Shown in pieces: positions 9,875 to 17,846 of a DNA stretch of 41,094 bases (position 1 is the stretch's first letter; each line of letters begins with the position of its first letter). Source of the stretch: Bacteroidota bacterium. Lineage in GTDB: Bacteria; Bacteroidota; Bacteroidia; Chitinophagales; Chitinophagaceae. Made by a program: the position numbers and the translations under genes. Location of the stretch: NCBI GenBank assembly GCA_016715505.1, contig JADJZY010000023.1, forward strand, positions 1 through 41,094, written 5' to 3'. The notes below the pieces were generated by a model that searched no databases, had not been told where the DNA came from, and was given only the letters and a program-made list of their open reading frames with translations.

Positions 9875-10011
9875 ACCAATGGTTATTTTATATCCGTATG
9901 ATTGAATACCGATTTGATTGGTAAAATGGTTTCGGGTATCATGCCTGAGCAGTAACTGTTTCCTTTTTTGCGAAGTGGCGGACTTTGAGGCACTTACTTT
10001 CAATTTAGCAC

Positions 10012-10046
10012 TATACCAGCCATTTTGCCAAACTGTTGTTAGTGAC
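10012..10046 (-). repeat. Short element 3' of the propeller gene, terminal inverted CACTA/TAGTG
   Basis: Just past the stop codon of the minus-strand propeller gene. Read on the minus strand it begins CACTAACAACAGTTTGGC and ends GGTATAGTGC, so its ends CACTA and TAGTG are complementary. It has no T run. I recall closely similar motifs behind accessory genes in other Bacteroidota, but that is memory only. It does not match the integron attC consensus. Confidence 0.35.
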
Positions 10047-10051
10047 TTCTT

Positions 10052-11116
10052 TTATATTTTGAATTTAAACTTCTCAAACTTTTCTTCTTTTATTTTATAA
10101 ACACCATCATTTTCAGTTCCAAGCCAAATTGTTCCGTTTTTATCTTGGTAGATCGAGATTAACAAGATATTTTCTGTCCCTTTTTTTAATTCAAGGTTGG
10201 TGAGTTTTTTCCCGTCATATTTCCAAACGCTACCGCCATAAGTAGTCATCCATAAATTTCCGTCTTTGTCAACTAATCCTGCATTGAAATAATAGGGTTT
10301 GTCTTTTTCAATCCCCTTGATCTTTTCATAAATTAATTTGTTCGAGTCAATTTTATACTTGCTTTTAAAATTGCTCAACCAAAAATATCCGTCTTTGTCT
10401 TGAATGATTGAACGCACACCGCCAGCAGTCCCATCTGGTTGGGTTGAAAGTTCTTTCTCATTTATCCACATAAACGATTTTCCATCGTATCGGAAAGCAC
10501 CTGCTACAAAGGTTCCAAACCAAATATTACCGTCTTTGTCTTTATTTATGCCATAAACTGAATAAGGATTATTGTTATTAAAAGGGCTGTTTAGGGTGTC
10601 AATTCCAAACGCTTTTATTAAATCTTTCCGTGGCAATTTTAATTCGAAAAGAGCATCGCCATCATAACGATATAAATCGTTTGCATTGTAACCAAACCAC
10701 AGGTCATTCGGATCAAGTTTCCATTGGTTATGAAACGATTTTATTGCTTTTAAAGTAGTGAATTGATTTCCGTCAAATTTGCTTATTCCTTTGAATGTTT
10801 CAATGTATATATTTCCGTCCTTGTCTTCTTGAATACCACGTATTGTATCGTTCACTAATCCGTCTGTTGTCGTAAATTGTTTCAGTTCTTTTCCGTCTAA
10901 ATAATAGACACCTCTTCCATTACTCCCAAACCAAAATTTTCCTTTTGAGTCTTGAAATATTCTCCAAATTTGATTATCGAATTCAGAAACTACTTTGCCA
11001 ATTGCTATAGTTTCTTTTTCAGTCTTTTGGTGTTCAGATTTCACTTGTCCATTGCAAGAATGGAATATACTTGATACAAAAATTAGTAAGATTAATTTTA
11101 CTGAGTTAATTGTCAT
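10052..11116 (-). CDS. Two-component-regulator-propeller lipoprotein
   Basis: Predicted exported lipoprotein of about 354 residues made almost entirely of Reg_prop beta-propeller blades. The start at 11116 gives a lipoprotein signal (MTINSVKLILLIFVSSIFHSC, lipobox Cys about residue 21); a longer frame to 11194 adds only non-signal sequence lying in an intergenic repeat. Blade motifs recur: IWRIFQDSKGKFWFGSNGRG, IRGIQEDKDGNIYIET, YGINKDKDGNIWFGTF, RSIIQDKDGYFWLSNF, LVDKDGNLWMTTYGG, ISIYQDKNGTIWLGTENDG. Such propellers are normally the sensor half of hybrid two-component systems; here no kinase domain follows, so it stands alone. It lies alone on the minus strand between T9SS cargo genes, with a repeat element upstream. 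Function unknown. Confidence 0.85.
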   Translation of the reverse strand: MTINSVKLILLIFVSSIFHSCNGQVKSEHQKTEKETIAIGKVVSEFDNQIWRIFQDSKGKFWFGSNGRGVYYLDGKELKQFTTTDGLVNDTIRGIQEDKDGNIYIETFKGISKFDGNQFTTLKAIKSFHNQWKLDPNDLWFGYNANDLYRYDGDALFELKLPRKDLIKAFGIDTLNSPFNNNNPYSVYGINKDKDGNIWFGTFVAGAFRYDGKSFMWINEKELSTQPDGTAGGVRSIIQDKDGYFWLSNFKSKYKIDSNKLIYEKIKGIEKDKPYYFNAGLVDKDGNLWMTTYGGSVWKYDGKKLTNLELKKGTENILLISIYQDKNGTIWLGTENDGVYKIKEEKFEKFKFKI

Positions 11117-11154
11117 TTCTGTTTTATTAAGTTTGGTCTTAAAGTTACCGCTAT

Positions 11155-11452
11155 CGCTCATATAGATACACGGTAATTTTTCGCATATCTTCAATAAGCG
11201 TGCATTTTATTTCATGATTTTCGCTACTCAAGCCGTAAACGAAATTCTTTAAGATTTATCGTCAGAATCTAGCATTACAGTTGCGTATGGTTGCCTGTAA
11301 CATTCGATATAGTTTTGAACTATTTCTCATGAACAGGGTTCTCACAGGCATCATCAACTTCTTCGTCATCATCCAGGGGTTGTCCCTTACGTACGTGACT
11401 ATACCTTGTACGCTCTTCCTTGAATTTGAAACGCCTGAGAGATAATCAGCAG
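11155..11452. repeat. Intergenic repeat, copy A (related to 35260-35433)
   Basis: Two blocks, 11155-11204 and 11341-11452, align with blocks 35260-35310 and 35329-35433 in the same order and orientation. Best-conserved parts are TCTTCAATAAGC, the CTTCCTTGAATTTGAA run and GATAATCA. Copy A carries about 120 extra nt between the blocks. In both places the repeat lies just upstream of a minus-strand gene. Read on the minus strand, both copies contain a short peptide-like stretch (RRFKFKE and DDACE) that is out of frame or interrupted. The rest of the 11117-11507 gap holds nothing else I recognise. Confidence 0.6.
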
Positions 11453-11507
11453 ATTCAATTCACGCAATAACCATTTGTTTATTCAAGAGGTCTCATTGGT
11501 ATTGGTT

Positions 11508-13160
11508 CTATTGAATCACTATTTTAGAAATTTCTTTCTGATTGATTAAAACATAATATAATCCGGGCTGGAGTGAGGCATTCAAGGTCATGCTAGCCTT
11601 GTTGGCGGATAAATGTTGAAAATTGACCGGGATTCTTGCTCCTTGTATATTAAACAAATGAATGGTGCTAATTTCTTGTTCGTTTTCAATCAGAATGGAT
11701 TGATGGGCAAAGGCGGGGTTTGGATAAATCGTGGAAACATTGGCCGATTCAACCAAAGAGGAATTTAAAGGTGTTAATCCCGGCCATTTGTATTTGAATA
11801 TGCCACTGCCGTTTCCGCCTATGCCCCAGGGCTGATTGGTGCAGGCCAGATACAAGCCTGTTTCATTCTTGGTCCAAATGCCATGTAATACCTGCGATTG
11901 GTTAATATAATCATCAGGTGTTCGGGGTTGGGTTTTACAAATACCCTGAATGCCGAAACCCATATCGGGTGTTCCGTTGACCTGAAAACGTTTGAATTCA
12001 ATTTTTTGATCCGCAAATTGCGCACCATATTTTCTGTAATATGATAACAAAAAGCTGAGATCACTTTTAAAAATCAGAATAGGATATTGTCCACTCAAAT
12101 AGCTGGTGGTTAAAGTACCGCCGGTTCCGAATGTGTTGACAGAATTCCCGGAGGCATCCGATTTTACCACACTCAATACCGTAGAATCCGGTGAACCGAA
12201 ATATCTTAAACAAGAATAAAAGACAGAAGAACCATCAGTGAGTACCTGCGAATTGGTCAGGTCGTTGGTGGGTACCTGAAAGCCTACAGGGTGTGTATGT
12301 CTGCCATTGGATCCAAAGCTATTATCCCATTGACCGTTGGGAGATAAACGAAATGCAAAAAATGCACTTTCCACATAGTGTAATGCTCCTGCAACGGTTA
12401 ACTGTCCGGAAGGCATCACCCGCATATCGTAAATGGTTGCCATCGGGGTTTGGGCAGTGGCTTGTTTTATGGCGGAAGCATCATCCTGTAAAATACCCGT
12501 GTTATTAAAACCGGTTTCGCGGGTACCATTGTTGTTGTATTTTGTTACACACCATCTTCCATATCCCATTGGACAGGAAGCATGCCCCACTTCATAGGCT
12601 ACACTTCCCACATATATTTGATTTTTATTGCCCAATTTGTCAATAGCCATTGCTTTGGGATAGTAATAATAATTGGAAACAGGCTGGTCTACTAAATAGC
12701 CGCTACCGTTAAACGTATTATCAATACTGCCATTGCCATTAAATCGTACCAATACAATACGTGATTTGGATGAATCAAATTGCGAAATATTCATTTCAGA
12801 TAACTCGGCCAATACGGTAATTTTTTGATCATGGGTGGTGTCGATATCAAAAATAAAATTCACATTGCCGGGTTCTGCATCAAGAGCTGGAATTGAAGTG
12901 GTGCCATTCGTACCAAAGCCCATCGCCGGATTTCCAAGTGCATCATATTTCCTTAAACGAAATTCGCCATTGAAGGTACCTGCTACTAAAATACTTCCAT
13001 CACCCAGCTGCATCACCCGACTCCCACTGATTGAATTGTTTGAATCCGTTTGGATAAAATAACCATCCTGCGAAAAGGTAGAGTCAGGAAAAAGTTGGGC
13101 GTAAGAGATGGAGTGAATGCCACATAATAAAAGAAAGCTTAGTAAAATTTGTAAACGCAT
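11508..13160 (-). CDS. Delta-60 repeat protein with T9SS sorting domain
   Basis: Predicted secreted protein of 550 residues. It has a signal peptide (MRLQILLSFLLLCGIHSISYAQ). The body is built of Delta-60 (DUF5122) propeller-type repeats, recognisable by the recurring pattern of a chain stretch plus GFGTNGT, FNGSG, FNNTG, SFGSNGR, TFGTGGT and GFGIQGI. It ends in a T9SS type A sorting domain (STIYPNPAFAHQSILI, IHLFNIQGARI, LQPGLYYVLI). The protein would be exported and displayed or released at the cell surface. The gene is alone on the minus strand. A possible terminator or attenuator hairpin sits 110 nt upstream of its start. Biological role not known for this family; structural or adhesive by inference. 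Confidence 0.88.
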   Translation of the reverse strand: MRLQILLSFLLLCGIHSISYAQLFPDSTFSQDGYFIQTDSNNSISGSRVMQLGDGSILVAGTFNGEFRLRKYDALGNPAMGFGTNGTTSIPALDAEPGNVNFIFDIDTTHDQKITVLAELSEMNISQFDSSKSRIVLVRFNGNGSIDNTFNGSGYLVDQPVSNYYYYPKAMAIDKLGNKNQIYVGSVAYEVGHASCPMGYGRWCVTKYNNNGTRETGFNNTGILQDDASAIKQATAQTPMATIYDMRVMPSGQLTVAGALHYVESAFFAFRLSPNGQWDNSFGSNGRHTHPVGFQVPTNDLTNSQVLTDGSSVFYSCLRYFGSPDSTVLSVVKSDASGNSVNTFGTGGTLTTSYLSGQYPILIFKSDLSFLLSYYRKYGAQFADQKIEFKRFQVNGTPDMGFGIQGICKTQPRTPDDYINQSQVLHGIWTKNETGLYLACTNQPWGIGGNGSGIFKYKWPGLTPLNSSLVESANVSTIYPNPAFAHQSILIENEQEISTIHLFNIQGARIPVNFQHLSANKASMTLNASLQPGLYYVLINQKEISKIVIQ

Positions 13161-13269
13161 ATTTGAAAGTATTTAGTAACAAGACTCTCATTAGGGTCGA
13201 TCGGTTTGAATGGAAGCTCGCGCCAATCTTAAATGGGCTGCTCCTGCAGGTTCCCTCACTTTTTGATAT

Positions 13270-13301
13270 AAAAAAAAACCGCAGACTAGACAGAATGCGG
13301 C
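13270..13301 (-). terminator. Possible leader terminator/attenuator on the minus strand
   Basis: On the minus strand CCGCA (13300-13296) and TGCGG (13283-13279) form a stem around a 12-nt loop, followed by nine T (13278-13270). The stem is short. It lies in the leader of the Delta-60 gene, not behind any minus-strand gene, so it would stop transcripts coming from the divergent intergenic region. A 17-codon frame (13339-13286) ends inside the loop. Confidence 0.45.
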
Positions 13302-13386
13302 TCATTAGGATAATGAAAAAAAACACTACTATTTTTCATAGAGATCGGTTAATAGACTTTTCATAGGTAACCTGGTTAGAGGTGCT

Positions 13387-13420
13387 TGGTTGATCTCGAT
13401 TTCTAAAGCAAATATATTTG
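13387..13420 (+). promoter_or_regulatory. Candidate promoter facing the arginase-like gene
   Basis: TATATTTG (13413-13420) matches the Bacteroidota -7 consensus TAnnTTTG, with TTGG (13387-13390) about 22 nt upstream as a weak -33 box. The -7 lies in the palindrome CAAATATATTTG (13409-13420), so a -7 box also exists on the minus strand. It would give a leader of about 125 nt. Confidence 0.35.
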
Positions 13421-13481
13421 CACCCGCTTACTCAGCGATTACCAAATGAGTAAGTGGTCGGTTTGATTGAGAATTCGGTAA

Positions 13482-13503
13482 ATTATATGTTTAAACATAT
13501 AAT
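13482..13503. promoter_or_regulatory. Perfect 22-bp palindrome, candidate operator
   Basis: ATTATATGTTT (13482-13492) followed directly by AAACATATAAT (13493-13503): eleven pairs with no spacer. It lies 48 nt upstream of the arginase-like start codon. TATGTTTA inside it (13486-13493), with TTTG at 13462-13465, could also be a -7/-33 pair, in which case a dimeric regulator bound here would block transcription. Confidence 0.5.
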
Positions 13504-13551
13504 ACAAAGTTCAATCAGATTTGTACCTTTATCCCCTGACCAACAGGAAAT

Positions 13552-14691
13552 ATGCAAAGTACTATAGAATTGCTCAATTACACGTCCGATAAGGGTTTCA
13601 TTGATCAGGATGACCAACAATACCTTTCTTCACAATGGGGCGCATGCGTACATCAAATCCATCGCGACGGGGTGGATGTCCGTGATATGGACCTCATTCT
13701 CATTGGTTGCGGTGAACGCCGGGGCCAAAATGGCACAAAATCTTCCAGTGCAGGGCCCGATGCCATTCGTAAAGCATTTTTTAAATTACATAATTGGCAT
13801 CCCGCATTAAAAGTGGGCGATATCGGCAATATCATCGAAGGGGCTACCTTACAGGATACCCGCGCGGCCTTGCGCACCGTGTTGAGCGAAATACATGCCA
13901 TGGGCAAAAAAGCATTGGTATTGGGTGGTTCGCATGATCTCACCCTGCAGCAATATGATGTGTTTCGTGGAAGTGATACCCTCACCGATTTAACGATCGT
14001 AGATATGTTGGCGGATATTGACGAATCGTCCGAAAATCGCTACGATAATTATCTCATGGAAGCCCTCACCCAAACACCGAATTACGTAAGGCATTTTAAT
14101 CTCATCGGTTTTCAAAGCTATTATGTGAACCCGCAACTCATCGAAACCTTCGATAAGTTGCGTTTTGATTGTACCCGTGTTGGTAAAGCGCGCGAAAATC
14201 TTGAATGGTGCGAACCGGCTTTTCGTGATTCAGGTATGGTGAGTATCGATATCAATGCCGTTCGGTTTAGTGATGCTCCTGCCAACCGATTAGCATCACC
14301 CAATGGTTTTTATGGCGACGAAATTTGTAAGATCACCCGTTTCGCCGGTATGGGTTCCAATTTATCTTCGATGGGCATTTATGGCTATGAACCTGAGCAT
14401 GATACCGACGAAATTACCGCCAAACTTATCGCTCAAATGATCTGGTATTTTATGGATGGTTTACTCATTGCTAAACAGGAATCGCCCCTCGACGATCGCA
14501 ATCAATTTTTGGAGTACCACCTTCGCTTCACCGATCAGGATGCCTATTTCCTGAAAAGCAAACACAGTAATCGCTGGTGGATGCAATTACCCGATGCTCA
14601 ATTTATCCCTTGTACCCATCAAGATTATATCACGGCCTGCAACAACGAAATTCCTGAAAGATGGATGCGTGCAGTAGAACGTTTGGTATAA
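13552..14691 (+). CDS. Arginase/formimidoylglutamase-fold protein with altered metal ligands
   Basis: Ureohydrolase-superfamily protein of 379 residues, the type often labelled formimidoylglutamase or arginase in Bacteroidota. Fold motifs are present: LIGCGERRGQNG and AGPDAIRKAF near the N-terminus, GGSH with H128, and the two Asp-rich motifs. In active enzymes the second motif is DAHxD, giving Asp, His and Asp ligands; here it reads DMLAD (151-155), so the His is Leu153. The third motif, normally SxDxD, reads SIDIN with D233 kept and N235 in place of Asp. Two of six dimanganese ligands are therefore changed, and catalysis by the usual mechanism is doubtful. The gene stands alone behind a perfect palindrome. 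It may be a binding or scaffolding relative; substrate unknown. Confidence 0.8.
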   Translation: MQSTIELLNYTSDKGFIDQDDQQYLSSQWGACVHQIHRDGVDVRDMDLILIGCGERRGQNGTKSSSAGPDAIRKAFFKLHNWHPALKVGDIGNIIEGATLQDTRAALRTVLSEIHAMGKKALVLGGSHDLTLQQYDVFRGSDTLTDLTIVDMLADIDESSENRYDNYLMEALTQTPNYVRHFNLIGFQSYYVNPQLIETFDKLRFDCTRVGKARENLEWCEPAFRDSGMVSIDINAVRFSDAPANRLASPNGFYGDEICKITRFAGMGSNLSSMGIYGYEPEHDTDEITAKLIAQMIWYFMDGLLIAKQESPLDDRNQFLEYHLRFTDQDAYFLKSKHSNRWWMQLPDAQFIPCTHQDYITACNNEIPERWMRAVERLV

Positions 14692-14803
14692 AAAAATGAA
14701 GCTGTCAACGGAATTTATAGCATTCATGACTCACTTTTGTAAAACTGGATGATCATGCAGGTCTTCTTGATGTTTGTTATCATCCACGGAATCTGCTAAA
14801 AGC

Positions 14804-15867
14804 ATGCATGCAATTATGGAAATGAAAAATAAGCTTCAAAAAATTCTGGATGCTACCGTCGACGAAAAAAAAGTTTTCGGAACATCATTTGCCATCAAAA
14901 AGGATGATTTTTATTGGCACGGAGCTTCCGGTAATTTATCCCGTGATCAGGCATACTTTATTGCCAGCACAAGCAAATTATTTACGACAGCCATTGTGAT
15001 GCACCTGCGCTCTAAAGCACTTTTAAATCTTGATGATGCGATTAGTCGGTATATAGATGAATCCATCCTGCACAATTTGCATCAATACAAGGGACATTCA
15101 TATTCCCATCAAATCAGCATCAAACATCTTTTGTCGCACTGCTCCGGTTTGCCTGATTATTTTCAGGGGAAAGTGGCCGATGCCGGAAGTTTGGAAGAGG
15201 CTCTCAAAAATGGACATGACCAATCCTGGTCTTTTGAAGATGCCATTGAACGATCTAAAGGAATGAAGCCGCATTTTATCCCCGGCGCAAAAAATAAAGC
15301 GCACTATTCCGATACCAACTTTCAACTATTGGGCAAAATCATTGAACAGATTACCCAACAATCTTTTGCGCAAAATTGTCGGGAACTGATTATTCATCCA
15401 CTGGCACTCTCACACACGTATCTGTATCAAACCGCCGATGATCAAACTCCTCAGACCCTTTATTATGAAAACAAGAATTAAACATCCCACTTGCCATGAC
15501 TTCGTTTGGAGCAGATGGTGGAATTGTTTCAACCGCCTCAGAAATGCTCCGATTTACAGAAGCTTTTTTTAAAGGTCAATTATTTCCTCCAGCCTATTTA
15601 CCTGAAATGCAGGCATGGAACCGGATCTTTTTCCCCATGCGTTCCGGTATAGGCATACATCTTTTTAAACTCCCCTGTATCATGAATCCTTTTAGAGCTG
15701 TTCCTTATTTTCTGGGACATTCAGGTCTGTCGGGAGCGCTCGCATTTTATTGTCCGGAAAAAAAATTATACATCGCCGGAACTGTGAATCAAGTAGCACA
15801 TCCCGATCTTTCGTTTAAAACAATGATTCGCCTGACACAGTTGCTTCTTAAAAATCAGCACGCATAG
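14804..15867 (+). pseudogene. Serine hydrolase, beta-lactamase/class C PBP family, one frameshift
   Basis: Beta-lactamase-fold serine hydrolase. The N-terminal part has the catalytic SxxK in IASTSKLFTTA and the second motif YSDTN; the C-terminal part has FGADGGIVSTASEM, LGHSGLSGALAFYCP and the closing strands. They are in different frames: the first stops at 15481, while reading LNIPLAMTSFGADGG needs the other frame from 15478. Adding one base at about 15473-15478 (AAGAATTA) restores a single protein of about 355 residues. I start it at the ATG at 14804; the frame upstream has only a TTG. No signal peptide is obvious, so it may be a cytoplasmic esterase/peptidase-like member. A sequencing error is as likely as a real mutation. 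Confidence 0.85.
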
Positions 15868-16009
15868 GAGCCTCTCAAATGCCGAATGGATGCCTATGGT
15901 AAAACAAATTCTGTTCGAAGATTCTGACGAAACGAAGTTTATCAGACAAAAATGGAATCTGTGAGGAGAGTCGATCAAACATCCGGCCTTCTTTCGATGA
16001 ACCTATCCC

Positions 16010-16591
16010 CTAAAAACTCTTCATACAAGTCGCACTAAACCAAATATTGGAACCGGGTATGGATGCCTCTGCCGGATTGACCGGTATTTTCATCAGGGCA
16101 TTCCCGGAAAGGATGGTTTTATGTAAATGCAAAATACTACGGCCTAATCCAACACTTGCACCGCAGGTAATTCCCAAGGCACTTTGGCTGTATGTTTCAT
16201 CAATATTGGCCTGACTGCCCTGTACTTTGCTATAGGTTTTGGTATAATTGATGATACATTGCGAACCACTTCCGTTTACGGATGCCACATGCCGCGGTTC
16301 ATGTCCATTGTCCTGTATCATGCCCCAATGACCGCCCGTACTTCGTACCACACAGGAAATAAGGTCGCTGCAATGTAATTTATCTGTGTGTAAATCATAC
16401 ACCTCCATATCAAAATCGGCACCCAGTAAGGTAGGAACGACAGGTTTTCGGGCGAGTTTTTCAGCCGAAACTGCCGACAGCCGCACAATGCAATGATTAC
16501 CCACCGCATTGCTGATCTGATAAATTTCGTTGGGAATCAAACTTTTTTGCTGAAGCGCTTCCAAAGCCTGTTGTCGGGTAAGAGTCACCAT
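16010..16591 (-). CDS. Conserved-looking protein of unknown function, downstream of birA
   Basis: 193 residues, no family I can name with confidence. No signal peptide or membrane segment is visible. The N-terminal part (LTRQQALEALQQKSLIPNEIYQIS) resembles the short opening helix and PNEIYQI strand seen in some Bacteroidota surface or tail-like proteins; the rest is rich in Gly, Ser, Asn and short hydrophobic strands (LGITCGASVGLGRSIL), with five cysteines. It starts 15 nt after birA ends on the same strand, so the two are probably co-transcribed, but nothing ties it to biotin metabolism. It converges with the serine hydrolase gene. Confidence 0.65.
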   Translation of the reverse strand: MVTLTRQQALEALQQKSLIPNEIYQISNAVGNHCIVRLSAVSAEKLARKPVVPTLLGADFDMEVYDLHTDKLHCSDLISCVVRSTGGHWGMIQDNGHEPRHVASVNGSGSQCIINYTKTYSKVQGSQANIDETYSQSALGITCGASVGLGRSILHLHKTILSGNALMKIPVNPAEASIPGSNIWFSATCMKSF

Positions 16592-16606
16592 ATGCCTAAT
16601 TTTCGA

Positions 16607-17359
16607 CTAAGATAACAGGATGTCGATTTCTTTGTGTTTGAATCGCCGTATTTTTTTATCAAATTCTATTTCCAGCAAGCCTTGTTCACTCACACCACGC
16701 ATAATACCGGTCATTAATTCATTGTTTTTTTTCAGGGTAATAGCCTGATTAAATCCATATAGCATTTTGTTGTAATCCATAAAAAGCTGATCTTCATTCT
16801 TCAGCAAGCGCTCGTAGGCTTCATTCAAGAACTTCATCAGGCGTTTGCCGACCATATTGGTCTTGAATGCTTTTCCGGTTTCGTTATACAGAGAGGTGGC
16901 CCGGTTCAAATCGGCAAATTTCTGCTGATTCACATTGAGGCCAATACCCACAATGGCATGACTCCATACCTGACCGCGAATAATATTTTCGATCAGGATG
17001 CCCGAAATTTTTCGATTGCCTGCATAAATGTCATTCGGCCATTTAATACTGATATTGGCCACCTGATATTCACTCATCAGCATTTCGCCCAAAGCCACAC
17101 AGGTCATAGCATTGAGCAGGTATTGTTTCTCGATGGCAAAGCCGCTCGAATCGATCACCAGCGAGAGCAAAAGGTTCTTACTTTCTTCCGAAATCCAGCT
17201 ATTTCCCAATTGCCCCCGACCGGCAGTCTGCCAATCAGCGCGAACAACCAGGCCATGTTCTGCCATTCCTTCATTCACTAGCTTCATGGCATAGTTATTG
17301 GTGCTGTCTATTTCACTTAACTCGATAATGACATCTCCTATGCGCGAAGTTTTCCGCAT
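16607..17359 (-). CDS. birA: Biotin--[acetyl-CoA-carboxylase] ligase
   Basis: Biotin protein ligase, 250 residues: makes biotinyl-AMP and transfers biotin to the carrier domain of acetyl-CoA carboxylase and related enzymes. Visible motifs are IDSTNNYAM, the nucleotide-binding loop TAGRGQLGNSW, SIKWPNDIYAGNRKISGILIE with the catalytic lysine region, and VGIGLNVNQ, followed by a small C-terminal SH3-like domain (TGIMRGVSEQGLLEIEF). The DNA-binding N-terminal domain of E. coli BirA is absent, so this is the non-regulatory class I form. It is divergent from rsfS with 64 nt between the start codons; this neighbourhood is familiar in Bacteroidota. Confidence 0.95.
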   Translation of the reverse strand: MRKTSRIGDVIIELSEIDSTNNYAMKLVNEGMAEHGLVVRADWQTAGRGQLGNSWISEESKNLLLSLVIDSSGFAIEKQYLLNAMTCVALGEMLMSEYQVANISIKWPNDIYAGNRKISGILIENIIRGQVWSHAIVGIGLNVNQQKFADLNRATSLYNETGKAFKTNMVGKRLMKFLNEAYERLLKNEDQLFMDYNKMLYGFNQAITLKKNNELMTGIMRGVSEQGLLEIEFDKKIRRFKHKEIDILLS

Positions 17360-17382
17360 TCAGTGGTTTTTATTTAGATTTG
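17350..17382 (+). promoter_or_regulatory. Candidate promoter of the rsfS-ftsH-LUD operon
   Basis: TAGATTTG (17375-17382) fits the TAnnTTTG -7 box exactly. A T-rich TTTTC at 17350-17354 sits about 20 nt upstream as a weak -33 box. The predicted transcript would have a leader of about 35 nt before the TTG start. Confidence 0.5.
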
Positions 17383-17423
17383 TAAATTATTTTATTAACG
17401 GTACATAACAAAAAAAATTATTC

Positions 17424-17819
17424 TTGAAATCTGCTTCCGAAGAGCCAAAAACGGTACTTACAAGGCTCACCACCAATAGTAAAATCATCAAAACGATCAT
17501 TGCTGCCATACAGGACAAAAAAGGAGAGGAAGTCGTTAGCCTGAATCTCAAGAAAATACCTGAATCCATCGCCGATTTTTTTATCATCTGCGAAGCCGGC
17601 AACCCCAACCTTTTGAAAGCCATTGCCGATAATGTCGAAAAAAAGGTGAAGGAAGAATGTGGCGAATGGCCCTATCGTTTTGAGGGCAAACAAGGCGATA
17701 AATGGATCCTCATCGATTACGTGAATGTAGTCGTACATTGTATGATGCCCGAAATGCGCGGTTTTTATAACCTCGAAGATCTCTGGCAGGATGCCCAAAA
17801 AAAAGAACACAACGACTAA
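17424..17819 (+). CDS. rsfS: Ribosomal silencing factor RsfS
   Basis: Ribosome silencing factor, 131 residues, which binds large-subunit protein uL14 and blocks subunit joining in stationary phase or starvation. The family core is present: IIAAIQDKKGEEVVSLNLKK, FFIICEAGNPNLLKAIAD, the WILIDYVNVVVHCM motif and RGFYNLEDLW near the C-terminus. The only in-frame start is TTG at 17424; no in-frame ATG lies upstream before the birA start. It opens an operon with ftsH (27-nt gap) and the LUD-domain gene. Confidence 0.95.
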   Translation: MKSASEEPKTVLTRLTTNSKIIKTIIAAIQDKKGEEVVSLNLKKIPESIADFFIICEAGNPNLLKAIADNVEKKVKEECGEWPYRFEGKQGDKWILIDYVNVVVHCMMPEMRGFYNLEDLWQDAQKKEHND

Positions 17820-17846
17820 AAGCAATGCTGTAGGCATTAATTTAAA

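Noticed and set aside
9950..10046. Integron attC site behind the propeller gene
   Set aside because: The ends do not fit RYYYAAC and GTTRRRY and no integron integrase is seen.
15890..15964. 24-codon frame between two convergent genes
   Set aside because: Too short, no ribosome-site or family support, probably chance.
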